A stretch of DNA of 64,000 bases, from NCBI RefSeq assembly GCF_014596515.1, contig NZ_MSJQ01000291.1, forward strand, positions 62,001 through 126,000, written 5' to 3'. Both the position numbers and the translations under genes were made by a program. A model generated the notes under the pieces. That model made no database searches. It worked only from the letters and a program-made list of their open reading frames with translations, and was not told the origin of the DNA. Shown here in pieces: positions 34,216 to 43,517 of this stretch; position 1 is the first letter of the stretch, and the number at the start of each line of letters is the position of its first letter. The DNA is from Streptomyces sp. CBMA156 (GTDB taxonomy: Bacteria > Actinomycetota > Actinomycetes > Streptomycetales > Streptomycetaceae).

Positions 34216-34529
34216 GTCTGCTCCCGACGGGCGCAACCCCGGTTCATCGCTCTGCTGCCGCACATGGCAGAGCCCTCGCCGCGCAGTGGATCCGGTCTCT
34301 CGCGACGCTGCTGCTTCGGTTCTGGATAGCGCTCCGCTCCATCGTGCGCCGCGGCCAGCGCAGCTGGCCTTGCACCATCGTGTGGCACTGACTGCGGTGC
34401 CCAGGGCCCCCCACCCCACAAGCCACTGTGATGCAGGTCGCCATGACACTTTCAAGATCTATTGCCGTTTCCGGTGTCTACCGAGCCTGAAGAGTGACGC
34501 TGTCACTCGATTTGGAGTCGGAGAACCCC
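34216..34529. promoter_or_regulatory. Leader of the 34530 gene
   Basis: No gene. The last 80 bp are A/T-rich (TTCAAGATCTATTGCCG) and carry the 12-mer AGAGTGACGCTG at 34491-34502, shared with the ParR promoter region. Confidence 0.5.
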
Positions 34530-34901
34530 ATGCCCATGCCTTGCACAGCGGAAGTGGCGCCGACGGACGACGAGGTGCGCGCCCTGAACGCACTGCCTGG
34601 CGCGGACTTCGAGGTTGATACCGAGCCGCTCGGCTGCGACTTCGGTGCACACGGGTCCGCTGCGCAGCACGCAGTGTGTCCGCAGATGCAGTACGAGCCC
34701 GGGGGACTCGCGCTGTGGTGGCTGTTCTGGGACGACGAGGGCCGACGGGAGCTGCGGATCGCGCCGGGGTGCGAGAAGGTCGTCGTCTCTGAGGTGTGCC
34801 TGCTCGTCGAAGACCACCCCGGTGCCTGTGACCAGTCGATCGGCTTCACTCGCGAGGAGCTGGCGGCAGAGTTGCCGCGGCCGGGCGCGGCGCCTGGGTG
34901 A
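34530..34901 (+). CDS. Hypothetical protein
   Basis: ATG 34530 follows a GGAG site; 123 acidic residues (MPMPCTAEVAPTDDEVRALN). The centre is aromatic and beta-rich (GGLALWWLFWDDEGRRELRI). A Cys pair flanks it. No family recognised. Its promoter region shares the 12-mer found upstream of the ParR-like gene, suggesting common control. Confidence 0.7.
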   Translation: MPMPCTAEVAPTDDEVRALNALPGADFEVDTEPLGCDFGAHGSAAQHAVCPQMQYEPGGLALWWLFWDDEGRRELRIAPGCEKVVVSEVCLLVEDHPGACDQSIGFTREELAAELPRPGAAPG

Positions 34902-35668
34902 GACAGCGCCGACTCAAGGAACGGCGGGCACAACACCCGTCCCGTCCGTCCATCGAGCGAGCCGATGGCACCCACCGCTTACCGACCGCCGCGATTCGGC
35001 GTGAAGCGCAGACAAGCGTTTCCTTCCTACGAAACGGCAGCGAAAGGCGTCTCCTTCGCGTCTTCGAGGCGACCCATTGGGACGTACAGGAGACGCGATT
35101 GCGACACACGTGAGACGCGGACTGTCGCCACTGTCCCTCTCAGAGTCCCAGGAGTGTCCTCACAGCGTGTCGCGAGCGCTCCAACAATGCCGTCCCGGTG
35201 TCGCACGCGATGCTCGTGGAGTACACGACTGGGCAGCGGCGACCGGTGAGTTCCTTCAGGAGCCACAGCCAGGACGCCCGCGGGACGCCATATGCACTCG
35301 AATGCGGTTCCCCCGGGGACGGCGCAGTGACCTCACGTGTCTCGCGGATATCCTGCGGGAGCCCTCGTCACGTCACACGTAGAGCCTGTCGGCGCACGGC
35401 GTCGGCGGCTTGCATGCGGTCGTCCCGGGTGGGGCGCGACGGCGTCTCGCTGGTGTACCTGCCAGTACTCGACAGGGACCTCAATAGTGCCTCACTCGCG
35501 TACGGAATGGGACTTGCAAACGACTCAATAGAGCCACTAGAGTGACGCTGCATCAACTCGCATTCGAGCAGAAACATGGAAGGCGGTGAGTCCATATGGC
35601 AGGGCGCGAGACATTCGGTGAGCGACTGGATGAAGTGCATGAGCAAGCAGCCGGGCGAGGTGAGTGCG
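34902..35668. promoter_or_regulatory. Long leader of the ParR/actin operon, candidate centromere
   Basis: About 770 bp without a supported gene. It is dense in short GAGACGC/GCGTCTC, GTCTCGC and CGGGAC copies (around 35045-35120, 35220-35300, 35335-35350 and 35440), then ends in an A/T-rich promoter-like stretch (TTGCAAACGACTCAATAG, 35513-35530) followed by AGAGTGACGCTG (35539-35550). Actin-type segregation loci usually carry the ParR-binding centromere directly upstream of parR or parM, so parC is expected here. The repeat unit is not sharply defined by eye. Confidence 0.5.
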
Positions 35669-36130
35669 ATGGCAAATCAGTCGGGTGAACCTCGTAAGGT
35701 TCGCTGGACCGTGCCCGCTGCCGATACCTCGGTGATCGAGTGGCTTGATCGGCAGGAGAACATCTCACAGTCGCTGCGACAGCTCATTCGGGAGTCCATT
35801 CAGCGCGACGGGTATATCGACGTCTTCTACAAGCCCGTCGATCAGCTGCCGCGGCGTGGCCGACCTCCGCTGGAGATTGCCGAGCAGCGTGAGGACGACG
35901 AAGCAACAGCCGAGCCCCGTCCGGCCGTCCGGCCAGTCCAGCCACAGCAGCAACCCTTCGTCACCGACCAGGCCGACGTCGTCGTCGAGCGGACAGCCCC
36001 AGCGCCGGTGCCCCGGCCCGAGCCGGCCCCCGCACTGGTCGAGACGACCGGGGCTTCCGCCCCCATCCCACCGCCGGAGCCGCCGAAGCAGGCGTCCATC
36101 GACGAAATCATGGCGAGCACTCGGCGCTGA
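35669..36130 (+). CDS. ParR-like DNA-binding adaptor
   Basis: ATG 35669 follows GAGGTGA; 153 residues (earlier in-frame starts at 35576 or 35630 are possible). A ribbon-helix-helix-type N-terminus (KVRWTVPAADTSVIEWLDRQ, then ENISQSLRQLIRESIQRDG) is followed by a Pro/Ala/Glu-rich tail ending IDEIMASTRR. ParR/AlfB-type adaptors bind centromere repeats and cap actin-like filaments with their C-terminal tail. It sits 58 bp before the actin-like gene, as expected. The RHH assignment is by pattern. Confidence 0.75.
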   Translation: MANQSGEPRKVRWTVPAADTSVIEWLDRQENISQSLRQLIRESIQRDGYIDVFYKPVDQLPRRGRPPLEIAEQREDDEATAEPRPAVRPVQPQQQPFVTDQADVVVERTAPAPVPRPEPAPALVETTGASAPIPPPEPPKQASIDEIMASTRR

Positions 36131-36188
36131 GTGACGCGGTGGCTCCCACCTTCCAGACAGACAACGCAGACACCGAGGGACCGAATCC

Positions 36189-37487
36189 ATGAGCACGAAC
36201 ACCACCGACATCATCACCCTCACCGGCGGCATCGACGTCGGCAACGGCTACGTCAAGGGCGTCATCCAGAACACGAAGCAGAACGCTTTCGACGAGATCG
36301 ATCTGCCCAGCGCGGTCGTCTCGACTTCCCGCACCTCACCGAAGGTGCCGCTCCCCGACGCGGATGCGGCCACCGTGATGGCCGGCGACTTCTACAACCA
36401 GATCGACTGCTCGCTCACCACTCCCCTGGTGACGGCTTCAGACCGCCGGATCTTCGGCCGGGCGGCGCTGAGCGTACGCGGCTCGAAGTTCACCGAGTTC
36501 GAGGTGCTGGGCAAGCACTCCAAGGCCGATCAGGAGCTGAGCAAGGTCCTGGTCCTGGGTGTCTTCGCCGCGAAGGCCCTGCGCGACTACGTCAGGGAGA
36601 ACGACGCGCTGCCCGATCACGAGCTGCGCGTGCACGTGCGTGCCGGCCTGGCGCTGCCGATCTCCGAGTTCGTCGCACGCCGCCACGCCTACGCCGCCGA
36701 GTTCGTCGGCCTGTTGGGTAGTTCCGACCCTGCGGTGCACCTGGTGACGATCAAGAACTTCAGCACCCCGGTCTCGGTGCGCCTGCAGTTCGTCGACGTG
36801 CAGGTGATGGCCGAGGGTGCCTCCGCGCAGTTCGCCATCACCGACAAGGGCGAGCCGCTGGCCCAGGCTCTTCTCGATGATCTGCGCGCCCGTGACGCGT
36901 CCATCGTCGAGAGTGTCTCCGCTTCCGATCTGGTGGCGGTCCAGCACACCATCGGCGTCGACGTCGGCGAGGGCACCGTGAACTTCCCGGTCTTCACCGA
37001 CGGGCGGTTCAACGCCGAGGCTGCCGCCACGCTCGACGAGGGCTACGGCACCGCGCTGATGAACGCCATGGAGCGTATGAGCGAGTCGGACGCCACGCTG
37101 CAGTTCTCCTCGCGCAAGCAGCTGGCGGACTTCCTCCACGCGAAGCCGTCCGTGCTGGTGAGGAACCGTCACCAGCGGGCCGCCGGCTTCGTCGAGGACG
37201 AAGCTGGCTACTTGGTCGACGAGATCGTCTCCTCCTTCGGCGATGTCCTCTCGCAAGCCGGCGCGACGACCGAGGTCGTCTACGTCTACGGCGGCGGCTC
37301 GGGTCCGATCAAGCACCTGCTGCACCCGGCGCTGCTGAAGGCCGCGGGCGACGTGCCCGTGCTCTACCTCGACTCGAGCTACTCGCGGCACCTGAACCGC
37401 GAGGGCCTGTACATCGCGGCCCGCCACGTCGAGCAGCAGGCCCTCGCTGCGAAGACCGGGGGCAAGCGCACCAAGGAAGCGGTGTGA
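36189..37487 (+). CDS. Actin-like ATPase (ParM/Alp family)
   Basis: A 432-residue protein with all actin-fold nucleotide motifs: phosphate 1 GGIDVGNGYVKGV (13-25), phosphate 2 GVDVGEGTVNFPV (near 258) and the adenosine motif YVYGGGSGPIKHL (near 360). It lacks MreB-like membrane-binding features. Plasmid and phage actin-like proteins polymerise to push or position DNA. Together with the ParR-like protein upstream and the long repeat-rich leader it should form a partition system for this element. Confidence 0.9.
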   Translation: MSTNTTDIITLTGGIDVGNGYVKGVIQNTKQNAFDEIDLPSAVVSTSRTSPKVPLPDADAATVMAGDFYNQIDCSLTTPLVTASDRRIFGRAALSVRGSKFTEFEVLGKHSKADQELSKVLVLGVFAAKALRDYVRENDALPDHELRVHVRAGLALPISEFVARRHAYAAEFVGLLGSSDPAVHLVTIKNFSTPVSVRLQFVDVQVMAEGASAQFAITDKGEPLAQALLDDLRARDASIVESVSASDLVAVQHTIGVDVGEGTVNFPVFTDGRFNAEAAATLDEGYGTALMNAMERMSESDATLQFSSRKQLADFLHAKPSVLVRNRHQRAAGFVEDEAGYLVDEIVSSFGDVLSQAGATTEVVYVYGGGSGPIKHLLHPALLKAAGDVPVLYLDSSYSRHLNREGLYIAARHVEQQALAAKTGGKRTKEAV

Positions 37488-37554
37488 CGAGCGAGGCGCT
37501 GAGTGCCGTCTCGAAGGTCGCAACGGCCGAGACAAGCACCATCGAGCCGACGTC

Positions 37555-37819
37555 GTGAGCGCCTTACGCGAGATCGTGAAGTTGCTGGCGGCGAACACCG
37601 GCGCGAAGCGGATGAGCGATGTCTTCGACCACTTTGTCGAGATGGCGGCGCTTGCTCTGCGCAACGCCGTGGACGTCCGCGGAAGCACGTCCTGGGAAGC
37701 TCGCGAAAGGCAGTACCTCCAGATCGCCGGTCGCTACGGCGGAGAAGAGCTGAATCGCTTCGCGCACGCCATGGCGCTGTTGGCCATGGAGCTGCAGCAC
37801 GCTCCCCGTGACGTGCTAG
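37555..37819 (+). pseudogene. N6-adenine DNA methylase, 5' fragment
   Basis: GTG 37555 begins MSALREIVKLLAANTGAKRM; the frame runs through LNRFAHAMALLAMELQHAPR and DVL, then is cut by an insertion at CTAG. Joining directly to 41377 restores DVL-GHLYMELELGNERLGQFYTP, the conserved start of phage-type N6-adenine methylases that modify their own DNA. The gene directly follows the actin-like gene and was probably part of the backbone. Confidence 0.8.
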
Positions 37820-37820
37820 T

Positions 37821-39325
37821 ACCAACGCCGTTCAGTTAGGTGTGGGGCCTGCATGTCAAGGGCGGTAGGCAAAGCAGCGGAGCTCCCGTAGAAGAGGTCT
37901 GTCACTCCAAGACATCCTCACCACGGGAGCTCCGCTGTTGGAACAGGCTGCCACAACGCGGACGGTCGGGGGAGCCACCGGGGCGTTCGCGCCGGGTCAT
38001 ATCGGCGAGTTGACCCGGATCCTGCCCTTCGAGATGGTCGATGAGGTATTGGCCGAGACGAAGACGGTGCAGCAGCGGGTCCGGCTGGTGCCGGCGCGGG
38101 TCACCGTGTACCTGCTGCTGGCCGGGGCGCTGTTCGCCGGGCTGGGCTACCGGCAGGTCTTCGACCGGATGTGCGCGGGTCTGACGGGCTCGGAGCCGAC
38201 CAGGCCGAGTGCCAGCGCGCTACGGCAGGCCCGCCAACGTCTGGGGCCGGCGCCCTTGAAGGCGCTGTTCGACCTGGTACGCGGCCCAGCACCCACGACG
38301 GCGGCCCAGACACGGTGGCGTGGGCTGTGCGTGGTGGCGGTCGACGGCACACTTCTGCCGGTGCCGGATGCCCCGGCGAACCTCGCGGTGTTCGCCAAGC
38401 ACCGGTGCAACAACGGAGGCGGGGGCTATCCGCAGGTCCGGCTGGCGGCACTGGTGGCCTGCGGGACGAGGGCGGTGATCGGGGCGGTGTTCGGCCCGGC
38501 CACCACCGGCGAGCTTGAGTACGCCGGCCGGCTGGCAGGTGATCTGAGGGCCGGGATGCTGCTGCTGGGCGACCGAAACTTCGCCGCCGCGGACCTGCTC
38601 AACCGCCTGGCCGCCACCGGCGCACACCTGCTGGTGCGGTGCAAGAACGGACGCAGGCTCCCCCCGGTGGCCCGCTGCCGGGACGGCTCGTTCCTGGCCC
38701 GGCTCGGCGCGCTGACCGTGCGGGTCATCGATGCCGAGATCGGCATCGTCACGTCCCGCGGGGTCCGCACCGGCCACTACCGGCTGCTGACCACCCTCAC
38801 CGATCCGTCCACGCACCCGGCCCGAGAGCTCATCCGGCTCTACCACGAGCGCTGGGAGATCGAGACGGCCTACGCAGAGCTGAAGTCCACGATCCTGGGA
38901 GGACGGGTCCTGCGCGCCCGCACCCCGACCGGAGTCGAGCAGGAGATCTGGGCACTGCTGGTCGCCTACCAGGCGCTGCGGACCGCGATGACCGACGCCA
39001 TCGACAGCGTCCCGGGCACCGATCCCGACCGGGCCGGCTTCACCATCGCCCTGTCCGCTGCCCGCGACCAGCTCGTGCTGGCCGCGGGCATCATCGCCGA
39101 CACCACCATCGACCTGGTCGGAGTCATCGGCCGTCACGTCCTGGCCCAGCTCCTGCCCAAGCGGCGGGTCCGCACCAAAGACCGCATCGTCAAACGAGCG
39201 ATCTCCAAGTACAACGCACGCGGACCCGCCATCGACCGGACAACCTACAAGGCCACCATCATCATCAACCTGCTCACGACCGACCCTTGACGCCACCCAG
39301 CCCGGCTTAACTGAACGGCGTTGGT
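37821..39325 (+). mobile_element. IS4-family insertion sequence (1505 bp)
   Basis: The terminal inverted repeats ACCAACGCCGTTCAGTTA (37821-37838) and its complement (39308-39325) match at 18 of 18 bases. Both sides are flanked by GCTAGT (37815-37820; 39326-39331), consistent with a target duplication; the exact length (6 or 8) is ambiguous because of the sequence at the joint. It encodes one intact transposase and is probably active or recently so. Confidence 0.9.
37938..39290 (+). CDS. IS4-family DDE transposase
   Basis: 450 residues, intact. DDE-type landmarks include VVAVDGTLLPVPDA (first D), LLGDRNFAAADLL (second D) and the family signature YHERWEIETAYAELKSTILG (Y-(2)-R-(3)-E-(6)-K, third acidic residue). 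The C-terminal region is basic. The upstream hairpin at 37885-37943 (CAGCGGAGCTCCCG and complement) probably blocks read-through transcription, a common IS feature. Confidence 0.92.
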   Translation: MEQAATTRTVGGATGAFAPGHIGELTRILPFEMVDEVLAETKTVQQRVRLVPARVTVYLLLAGALFAGLGYRQVFDRMCAGLTGSEPTRPSASALRQARQRLGPAPLKALFDLVRGPAPTTAAQTRWRGLCVVAVDGTLLPVPDAPANLAVFAKHRCNNGGGGYPQVRLAALVACGTRAVIGAVFGPATTGELEYAGRLAGDLRAGMLLLGDRNFAAADLLNRLAATGAHLLVRCKNGRRLPPVARCRDGSFLARLGALTVRVIDAEIGIVTSRGVRTGHYRLLTTLTDPSTHPARELIRLYHERWEIETAYAELKSTILGGRVLRARTPTGVEQEIWALLVAYQALRTAMTDAIDSVPGTDPDRAGFTIALSAARDQLVLAAGIIADTTIDLVGVIGRHVLAQLLPKRRVRTKDRIVKRAISKYNARGPAIDRTTYKATIIINLLTTDP

Positions 39326-39477
39326 GCTAGTACTCCAGCCGTAGTTCGTGATCTCCATGCGGGCCGTGCCTGGCGTCACCAACGGGCGACGAGCGTCTCG
39401 ACCTTTCCCCGGTTGCGGTACAGCCAGGTGGTCCCCGGCGCGGCATCCCCGGTCAGATAGCCAACAATGGGCTCCCG

Positions 39478-39879
39478 CTATGTTGCGCTGTCCAACTCAC
39501 CGAGCAGCTTCAGCGCGTCGGATAGAGGGAAGAAGGCGGCCTGTTTGATGTCGTCGTCCTCCGGCTGGACGCTCCCGGACCACTCGTCGATCTCGAAAGC
39601 AACGGCCAGCGCCGACGGGTACCGCTGGGAGTCGATGTGCATGAGGAAGGCGGTCCGCACCGGATCGCCTACCAGCAGCCCGGTCTCCTCCTGTATCTCG
39701 CGCCGGAGGGCTTCGTGCATGAGCTCGCCGTCCTCGACCCCGCCCCCGGGCAGCGACCAGAGAATCTCGCCGTCGGCGCCGAGGCTCTCCTGCACGAGCA
39801 GGACCTCGTTGCCTCTGCGGATGATGCCAATAACGAGCTGTACCCGAGGCACTGGGGTCTTCGGTTCCTCTACCGTCAT
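39478..39879 (-). CDS. Nudix hydrolase (cargo of the IS701 unit)
   Basis: 133 residues with a perfect Nudix box GGVEDGELMHEALRREIQEE-TG (G-x5-E-x7-REU-xEE-xG). Nudix enzymes hydrolyse nucleoside diphosphates linked to other groups; the substrate cannot be predicted. It lies opposite to the transposase and between the outer and inner left ends of the IS701 unit, so it is a passenger gene. ATG 39879 is used. Confidence 0.9.
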   Translation of the reverse strand: MTVEEPKTPVPRVQLVIGIIRRGNEVLLVQESLGADGEILWSLPGGGVEDGELMHEALRREIQEETGLLVGDPVRTAFLMHIDSQRYPSALAVAFEIDEWSGSVQPEDDDIKQAAFFPLSDALKLLGELDSAT

Positions 39880-40019
39880 GCCGCAGACCGTACGTGATGG
39901 CAGTCCATCGCTGCCGCCGGCGGACGATCACAGTAGTGTGCGCTCCATCCGTAGATCGTGATCTTGCCGGTCGGGGCCGGTGCGGAGACGGCTGCGGCCA
40001 CCGTTGATCATCGTGAGTT

Positions 40020-41348
40020 GTGTCGACAAACGAAGATCAGGCGGTGGCCGCAGGTCACAGCGTAGTGCCTGCCCGATGGCGGTCGATGTTCGACCAGCTG
40101 ACGGGCCGTATCGCGGGCCGGTTCGCCCGGGTCGAACCACGCCGCCGCGCAACGGCGTTGGTGCTGGGCCTGCTGTCCGACCTGCCGAGGAAGAACTGCT
40201 GGACCCTGGCCGAACACGCGGGCGACGCCACCCCGGACGGTATGCAGCACCTGCTGCACCGCGCGAAGTGGGACGCCGACGCGGTCCGCGACGACGTACG
40301 CGCCTACGTGGTGGAGCACCTGGCCGACGACGAGGCCGTGCTGGTGGTCGACGAGACCGGCGACCTGAAGAAGGGCGCCGCCACGGTCGGCGTCCAGCGC
40401 CAGTACACCGGCACCGCCGGCCGGATCGAGAACTCCCAGGTCGCCGTCTACCTCGTCTACTCCGCCGCCCGCGGGCACGCCGCGATCGACCGGGCCCTGT
40501 ACGTGCCGCGATCGTGGACCGGCGACCCCGACCGCTGCCGGGCCGCCGGCATCCCCGACGACCTCGTCTTCGCAACGAAGCCGGTACTGGCGGCCCGGAT
40601 GATCGGATGGGCCCTCGACGCGGGCACTCCCGCCCGCTCGGTAGCAGGCGACGAGGTCTACGGCGACAACCCGCACCTGCGGACCGCGCTGGAAGAACGC
40701 CGGACCGGCTACGTCCTGGCAGTCTCCAGCACCCACCAAGTCGCCACCGACGCGGGGGAGTTCCCGGCCAAGGCCATCGCGGCGAAGATTCCGAGGCGGG
40801 CCTGGCAGCGGCGCTCGGCCGGAGCGGGCGCCAAAGGCGAGCGGTACTACGACTGGGCCCAGGTCGACATCCACGGACCTGCCGATCGGCCCGGGCACTG
40901 GTGGCTGCTGGTCCGCCGCAATCAGCGAAGCGGCGAACTCGCCTTCTACCGCTGCTTCTCACCCCGCTCCGTCCCGCTGTCCGACATGGTGCGGGTGGCC
41001 GGGCGACGCTGGACGGTCGAGGAGACATTCCAGGCCGGCAAGGGCCTGGCGGGGCTGGACGAGCACCAGGTCCGCCGCTGGACCTCCTGGCACCGTTGGG
41101 TCACCCTCGCGATGCTCGCCCACGCCTTCCTCGCCGTCACCGCAGCCGCCGAACGCCGCAACCATCCCGCTCCCGACGACCTGATCCCCCTGACCTGCAA
41201 CGAGATCCAGCGCCTGTTCACCACCCTGACTAGCCCGGCCCACGGCCTCGCACACCGACTCCGCTGGTCGCACTGGCGCCGCCGCCACCAAGCCCGCGCC
41301 CGCGCCCGCGACTGCCACTACCGACGGCAAGCCGCCACCCAGCCATGA
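40020..41348 (+). CDS. IS701-family transposase
   Basis: 442 residues, intact. Landmarks of the family: RRRATALVLGLLSDLPRKNC, VLVVDETGDLKKGAATVGVQ (first D), VAGDEVYGDNPHLRTAL (second D) and RRWTVEETFQAGKGLAGLDE with the final E. It ends close to the right terminal repeat. The start is GTG 40020, with TGTCGACAAACG preceding; the ribosome site is not conspicuous. Confidence 0.92.
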   Translation: MSTNEDQAVAAGHSVVPARWRSMFDQLTGRIAGRFARVEPRRRATALVLGLLSDLPRKNCWTLAEHAGDATPDGMQHLLHRAKWDADAVRDDVRAYVVEHLADDEAVLVVDETGDLKKGAATVGVQRQYTGTAGRIENSQVAVYLVYSAARGHAAIDRALYVPRSWTGDPDRCRAAGIPDDLVFATKPVLAARMIGWALDAGTPARSVAGDEVYGDNPHLRTALEERRTGYVLAVSSTHQVATDAGEFPAKAIAAKIPRRAWQRRSAGAGAKGERYYDWAQVDIHGPADRPGHWWLLVRRNQRSGELAFYRCFSPRSVPLSDMVRVAGRRWTVEETFQAGKGLAGLDEHQVRRWTSWHRWVTLAMLAHAFLAVTAAAERRNHPAPDDLIPLTCNEIQRLFTTLTSPAHGLAHRLRWSHWRRRHQARARARDCHYRRQAATQP

Positions 41349-41372
41349 AGATCACGATCTACGGCTGGAGTA

Positions 41373-41470
41373 CTAGGCCACCTCTACATGGAGCTGGAGC
41401 TCGGCAACGAGCGGCTCGGCCAGTTCTATACGCCCTACGACGTCGCCCAGTTGATGGCTCGGATGAAAGG
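41373..41470 (+). pseudogene. N6-adenine DNA methylase, 3' fragment
   Basis: The sequence after the IS701 unit resumes the methylase frame (GHLYMELELGNERLGQFYTP, then YDVAQLMARM) and then ends abruptly near 41470, where another gene begins. The SAM-binding and NPPY catalytic regions are missing, so the methylase was also truncated by a deletion or recombination event. Confidence 0.75.
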
Positions 41471-41493
41471 ACGCCGCGGAGTGGATCCGGCAG

Positions 41494-43109
41494 ATGGACG
41501 GTGCCGTGGTCAAGGTCAGTGCCGCCCTGTGCGACGCGCGGAATGTGTTCGACGCCCTCGACGGCTCCACGCCGACGGGCACACGGGCGGTAGAGCTGGT
41601 CTCCGCCGCCTACGCGGAAGCCGAGACCGTGGCGCGGTCGGCCACCGGCGCTGTGAGCGCGGCGCGGGCGTGGCTGGTGGAGACGAACGGCGACGACGCC
41701 CGGGGGTGCGCGTCGTGGCGGCGTGCGATCGTGCTGGCCGGGGAGCACGTCAAGGTGGCCGGGGAGGCGCTCGCCGCTCCGATCATCGAGGAGGCGCAGG
41801 AGTGGCTGAACGCCCGGGAGGCCGAGTGGCTCAGGTGGCTGGCCGAGTCGGGCCATGAGCCGTCGGCGCGGGGGTACGCCGGGCTGATCAAAATGTTCGC
41901 GGACTCCTCACGAGCCTGGTGCGCATGGTTCGACGGCCACACGGACTACGACGGCGTCACGCACGCCGGGCACGGCGATCCGTTGCGGTCGTTCGTGGCG
42001 CAGTACGACGCCTGGGGGAAGTCGAAACACTCGGACCGGTCGGTCTACTTCCCGTCGCGGTACACCTCAGCCTCGCTGATGGCCGGTGATTGTGTCGACG
42101 CCGCCGCCGTGGCGTTCACTCTGGCCGTGGCCGACCAGATCGAGGGGTGCGGCGCCGAGGCTCTGCGGAAGGCGGCGGCCGCCGTCCGCAAGAACCCCAG
42201 GGGTTTGGCACCAGCAACGACCGCAAGCACCTGGCCGGCTGGTCCAAGTACCCGCACAACAGCTTTGGGGAGCCGACCCGCCTTGCGGAGTACGCCTCTG
42301 TCGAGTGGGCGGCACTCACCACCGCCCAGACTGCACACCAGGGCAATCAGGACTTCAAACATGCCCTGTACTGGGACGCACACTATGACGGCGAGCGTGC
42401 GGAGGCTCGGTCCGGGGCCGATCGTGCCGGGCTGGCTGAACGCGACGAGGCCCGGGCAGAGCGCGCGGCGTCCGGACGAACGGCGGCTGTGTGGGAGGCG
42501 GCGGTGGAGCGGCTGACGACAGCCCGCGCCCGTGTCTACGCGGCGGTGGTACTCGCCGTCGGCGACCTGGAGCGGGCGCGGGAGTCTGGAGAGCGGGTCC
42601 GCGAGGACGATGCGCTTGCCGGGGACGTGTGGTCGGCCGTCCGGTCCTGCGAGGAGGCGTACGACGACGTGCACCGCGCGAAGCCGGACGCAGCCCACTA
42701 CGAGGAGACGGCCGAGGTCTACCGCGCGGCGGGCGCCCTGTCGGACTTCGTCGCCGAGTGCGAGCGTATGGAGGACGCCGCAGCCCGTGCCGAGTCCGCC
42801 CGTGAAGAGACGCTGAACCTGTACACGTGCGCGTTCGAGGACTCTGCGACAGCCGTGGAGAACCGGCGACGGCTTCAGGAGTCGACGGCTTCCGACCGTC
42901 CGGTCCTGGATGAGGTGATCGCGGACCTGGAGCCGGACGACGAGGTGGCCGTCTCCAACCGCGAGGTCGGGGGTGGCGACGCCGCCGCTGCGATCGAGGA
43001 GAGGGGTGCGATGCCGCACAGTGTTACGGAGCCGCATCAGCCGACAAGGATGTTCGGCTACGTGGCAACGGCGCGCGGATCCGCGGATCTGCAGCGTGCC
43101 GAGACGTGA
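41494..43109 (+). CDS. Coiled-coil protein with apparent -1 frameshift
   Basis: Two overlapping frames form one protein. The first, from ATG 41494 (MDGAVVKVSAALCDARNVFD), runs to NPRG; the second continues FGTSNDRKHLAGWSKYPHNS from about 42207. The joint contains G-GGT-TTG (42201-42207), a canonical X-XXY-YYZ slippery heptamer in the right phase. The rest is helical (TARARVYAAVVLAVGDLERA). The last 20 residues belong to a serine-recombinase fragment. No function known. Confidence 0.55.
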
Positions 43110-43450
43110 AGTCGGTCGGCGCGGTCCCGATCTTCTCTGACGAGGGCGTCTCAGGGACCACAGCAGGCGCTGACCGCACAGGGCTGCGCGAGCTGGTCGC
43201 GGAGCTGCAAGCCGGCGACGGAGTCGTCGTCTGACGGTACGACAGGCTCGGACGGACCTCTGAGGCGTTGCGGGCCGGCGTTGGGCTGGTCAACGCGAAA
43301 GGTGCGACGCTGCGCAGTCTCATGGAGCCCCGCGCCGAGGAGCTGTTTCCGATGATGTTCACGATGTCAGCTGACGGGTACGAGCTCCGGCGTTCTCCTG
43401 TCCGACGAGGGATCAAGCCCCCGTCGGACAGGAGGACGCTTCAGGGGTAG
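43050..43450 (+). pseudogene. Serine recombinase/resolvase remnant
   Basis: MFGYVATARGSADLQRAET is the N-terminal strand with the usual catalytic Ser position altered. After a frame change, IFSDEGVSGTTAGADRTGLR and VVV-stop-RYDRLGRTSEALRAG follow. The stop is TGA where the family has Trp (VVWRLDRLGRS), a TGG to TGA change. The catalytic domain is broken in several places and the recombinase is dead. Confidence 0.75.
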
Positions 43451-43517
43451 GCCCACTCTCGCGACGCAGGAGCCCCGCTGCTCAGCCTGAACGACTCTTG
43501 TCCCGAGTAGATGCAGC

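Larger units (their letters stand above)
39331..41372. mobile_element. IS701-family unit carrying a Nudix cargo gene (2042 bp)
   Basis: The ends TACTCCAGCCGTAG-N-TCGTGATCT at 39331 and the complementary right end finishing at 41372 are flanked by CTAG on both sides (39327-39330; 41373-41376), the 4-bp target of IS701 elements. A second left-type end (CTCCATCCGTAGATCGTGAT) lies at about 39939, immediately before the transposase, so a standard 1.4-kb IS occupies the right part. The outer end plus intact CTAG suggests the whole 2.0 kb moved together, taking the Nudix gene as cargo. Confidence 0.8.

Noticed and set aside
33853-34455. Open frames of 140-180 codons across the inverted repeats on both strands
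   Set aside because: They read through the perfect repeats, producing palindromic, non-protein-like sequence.
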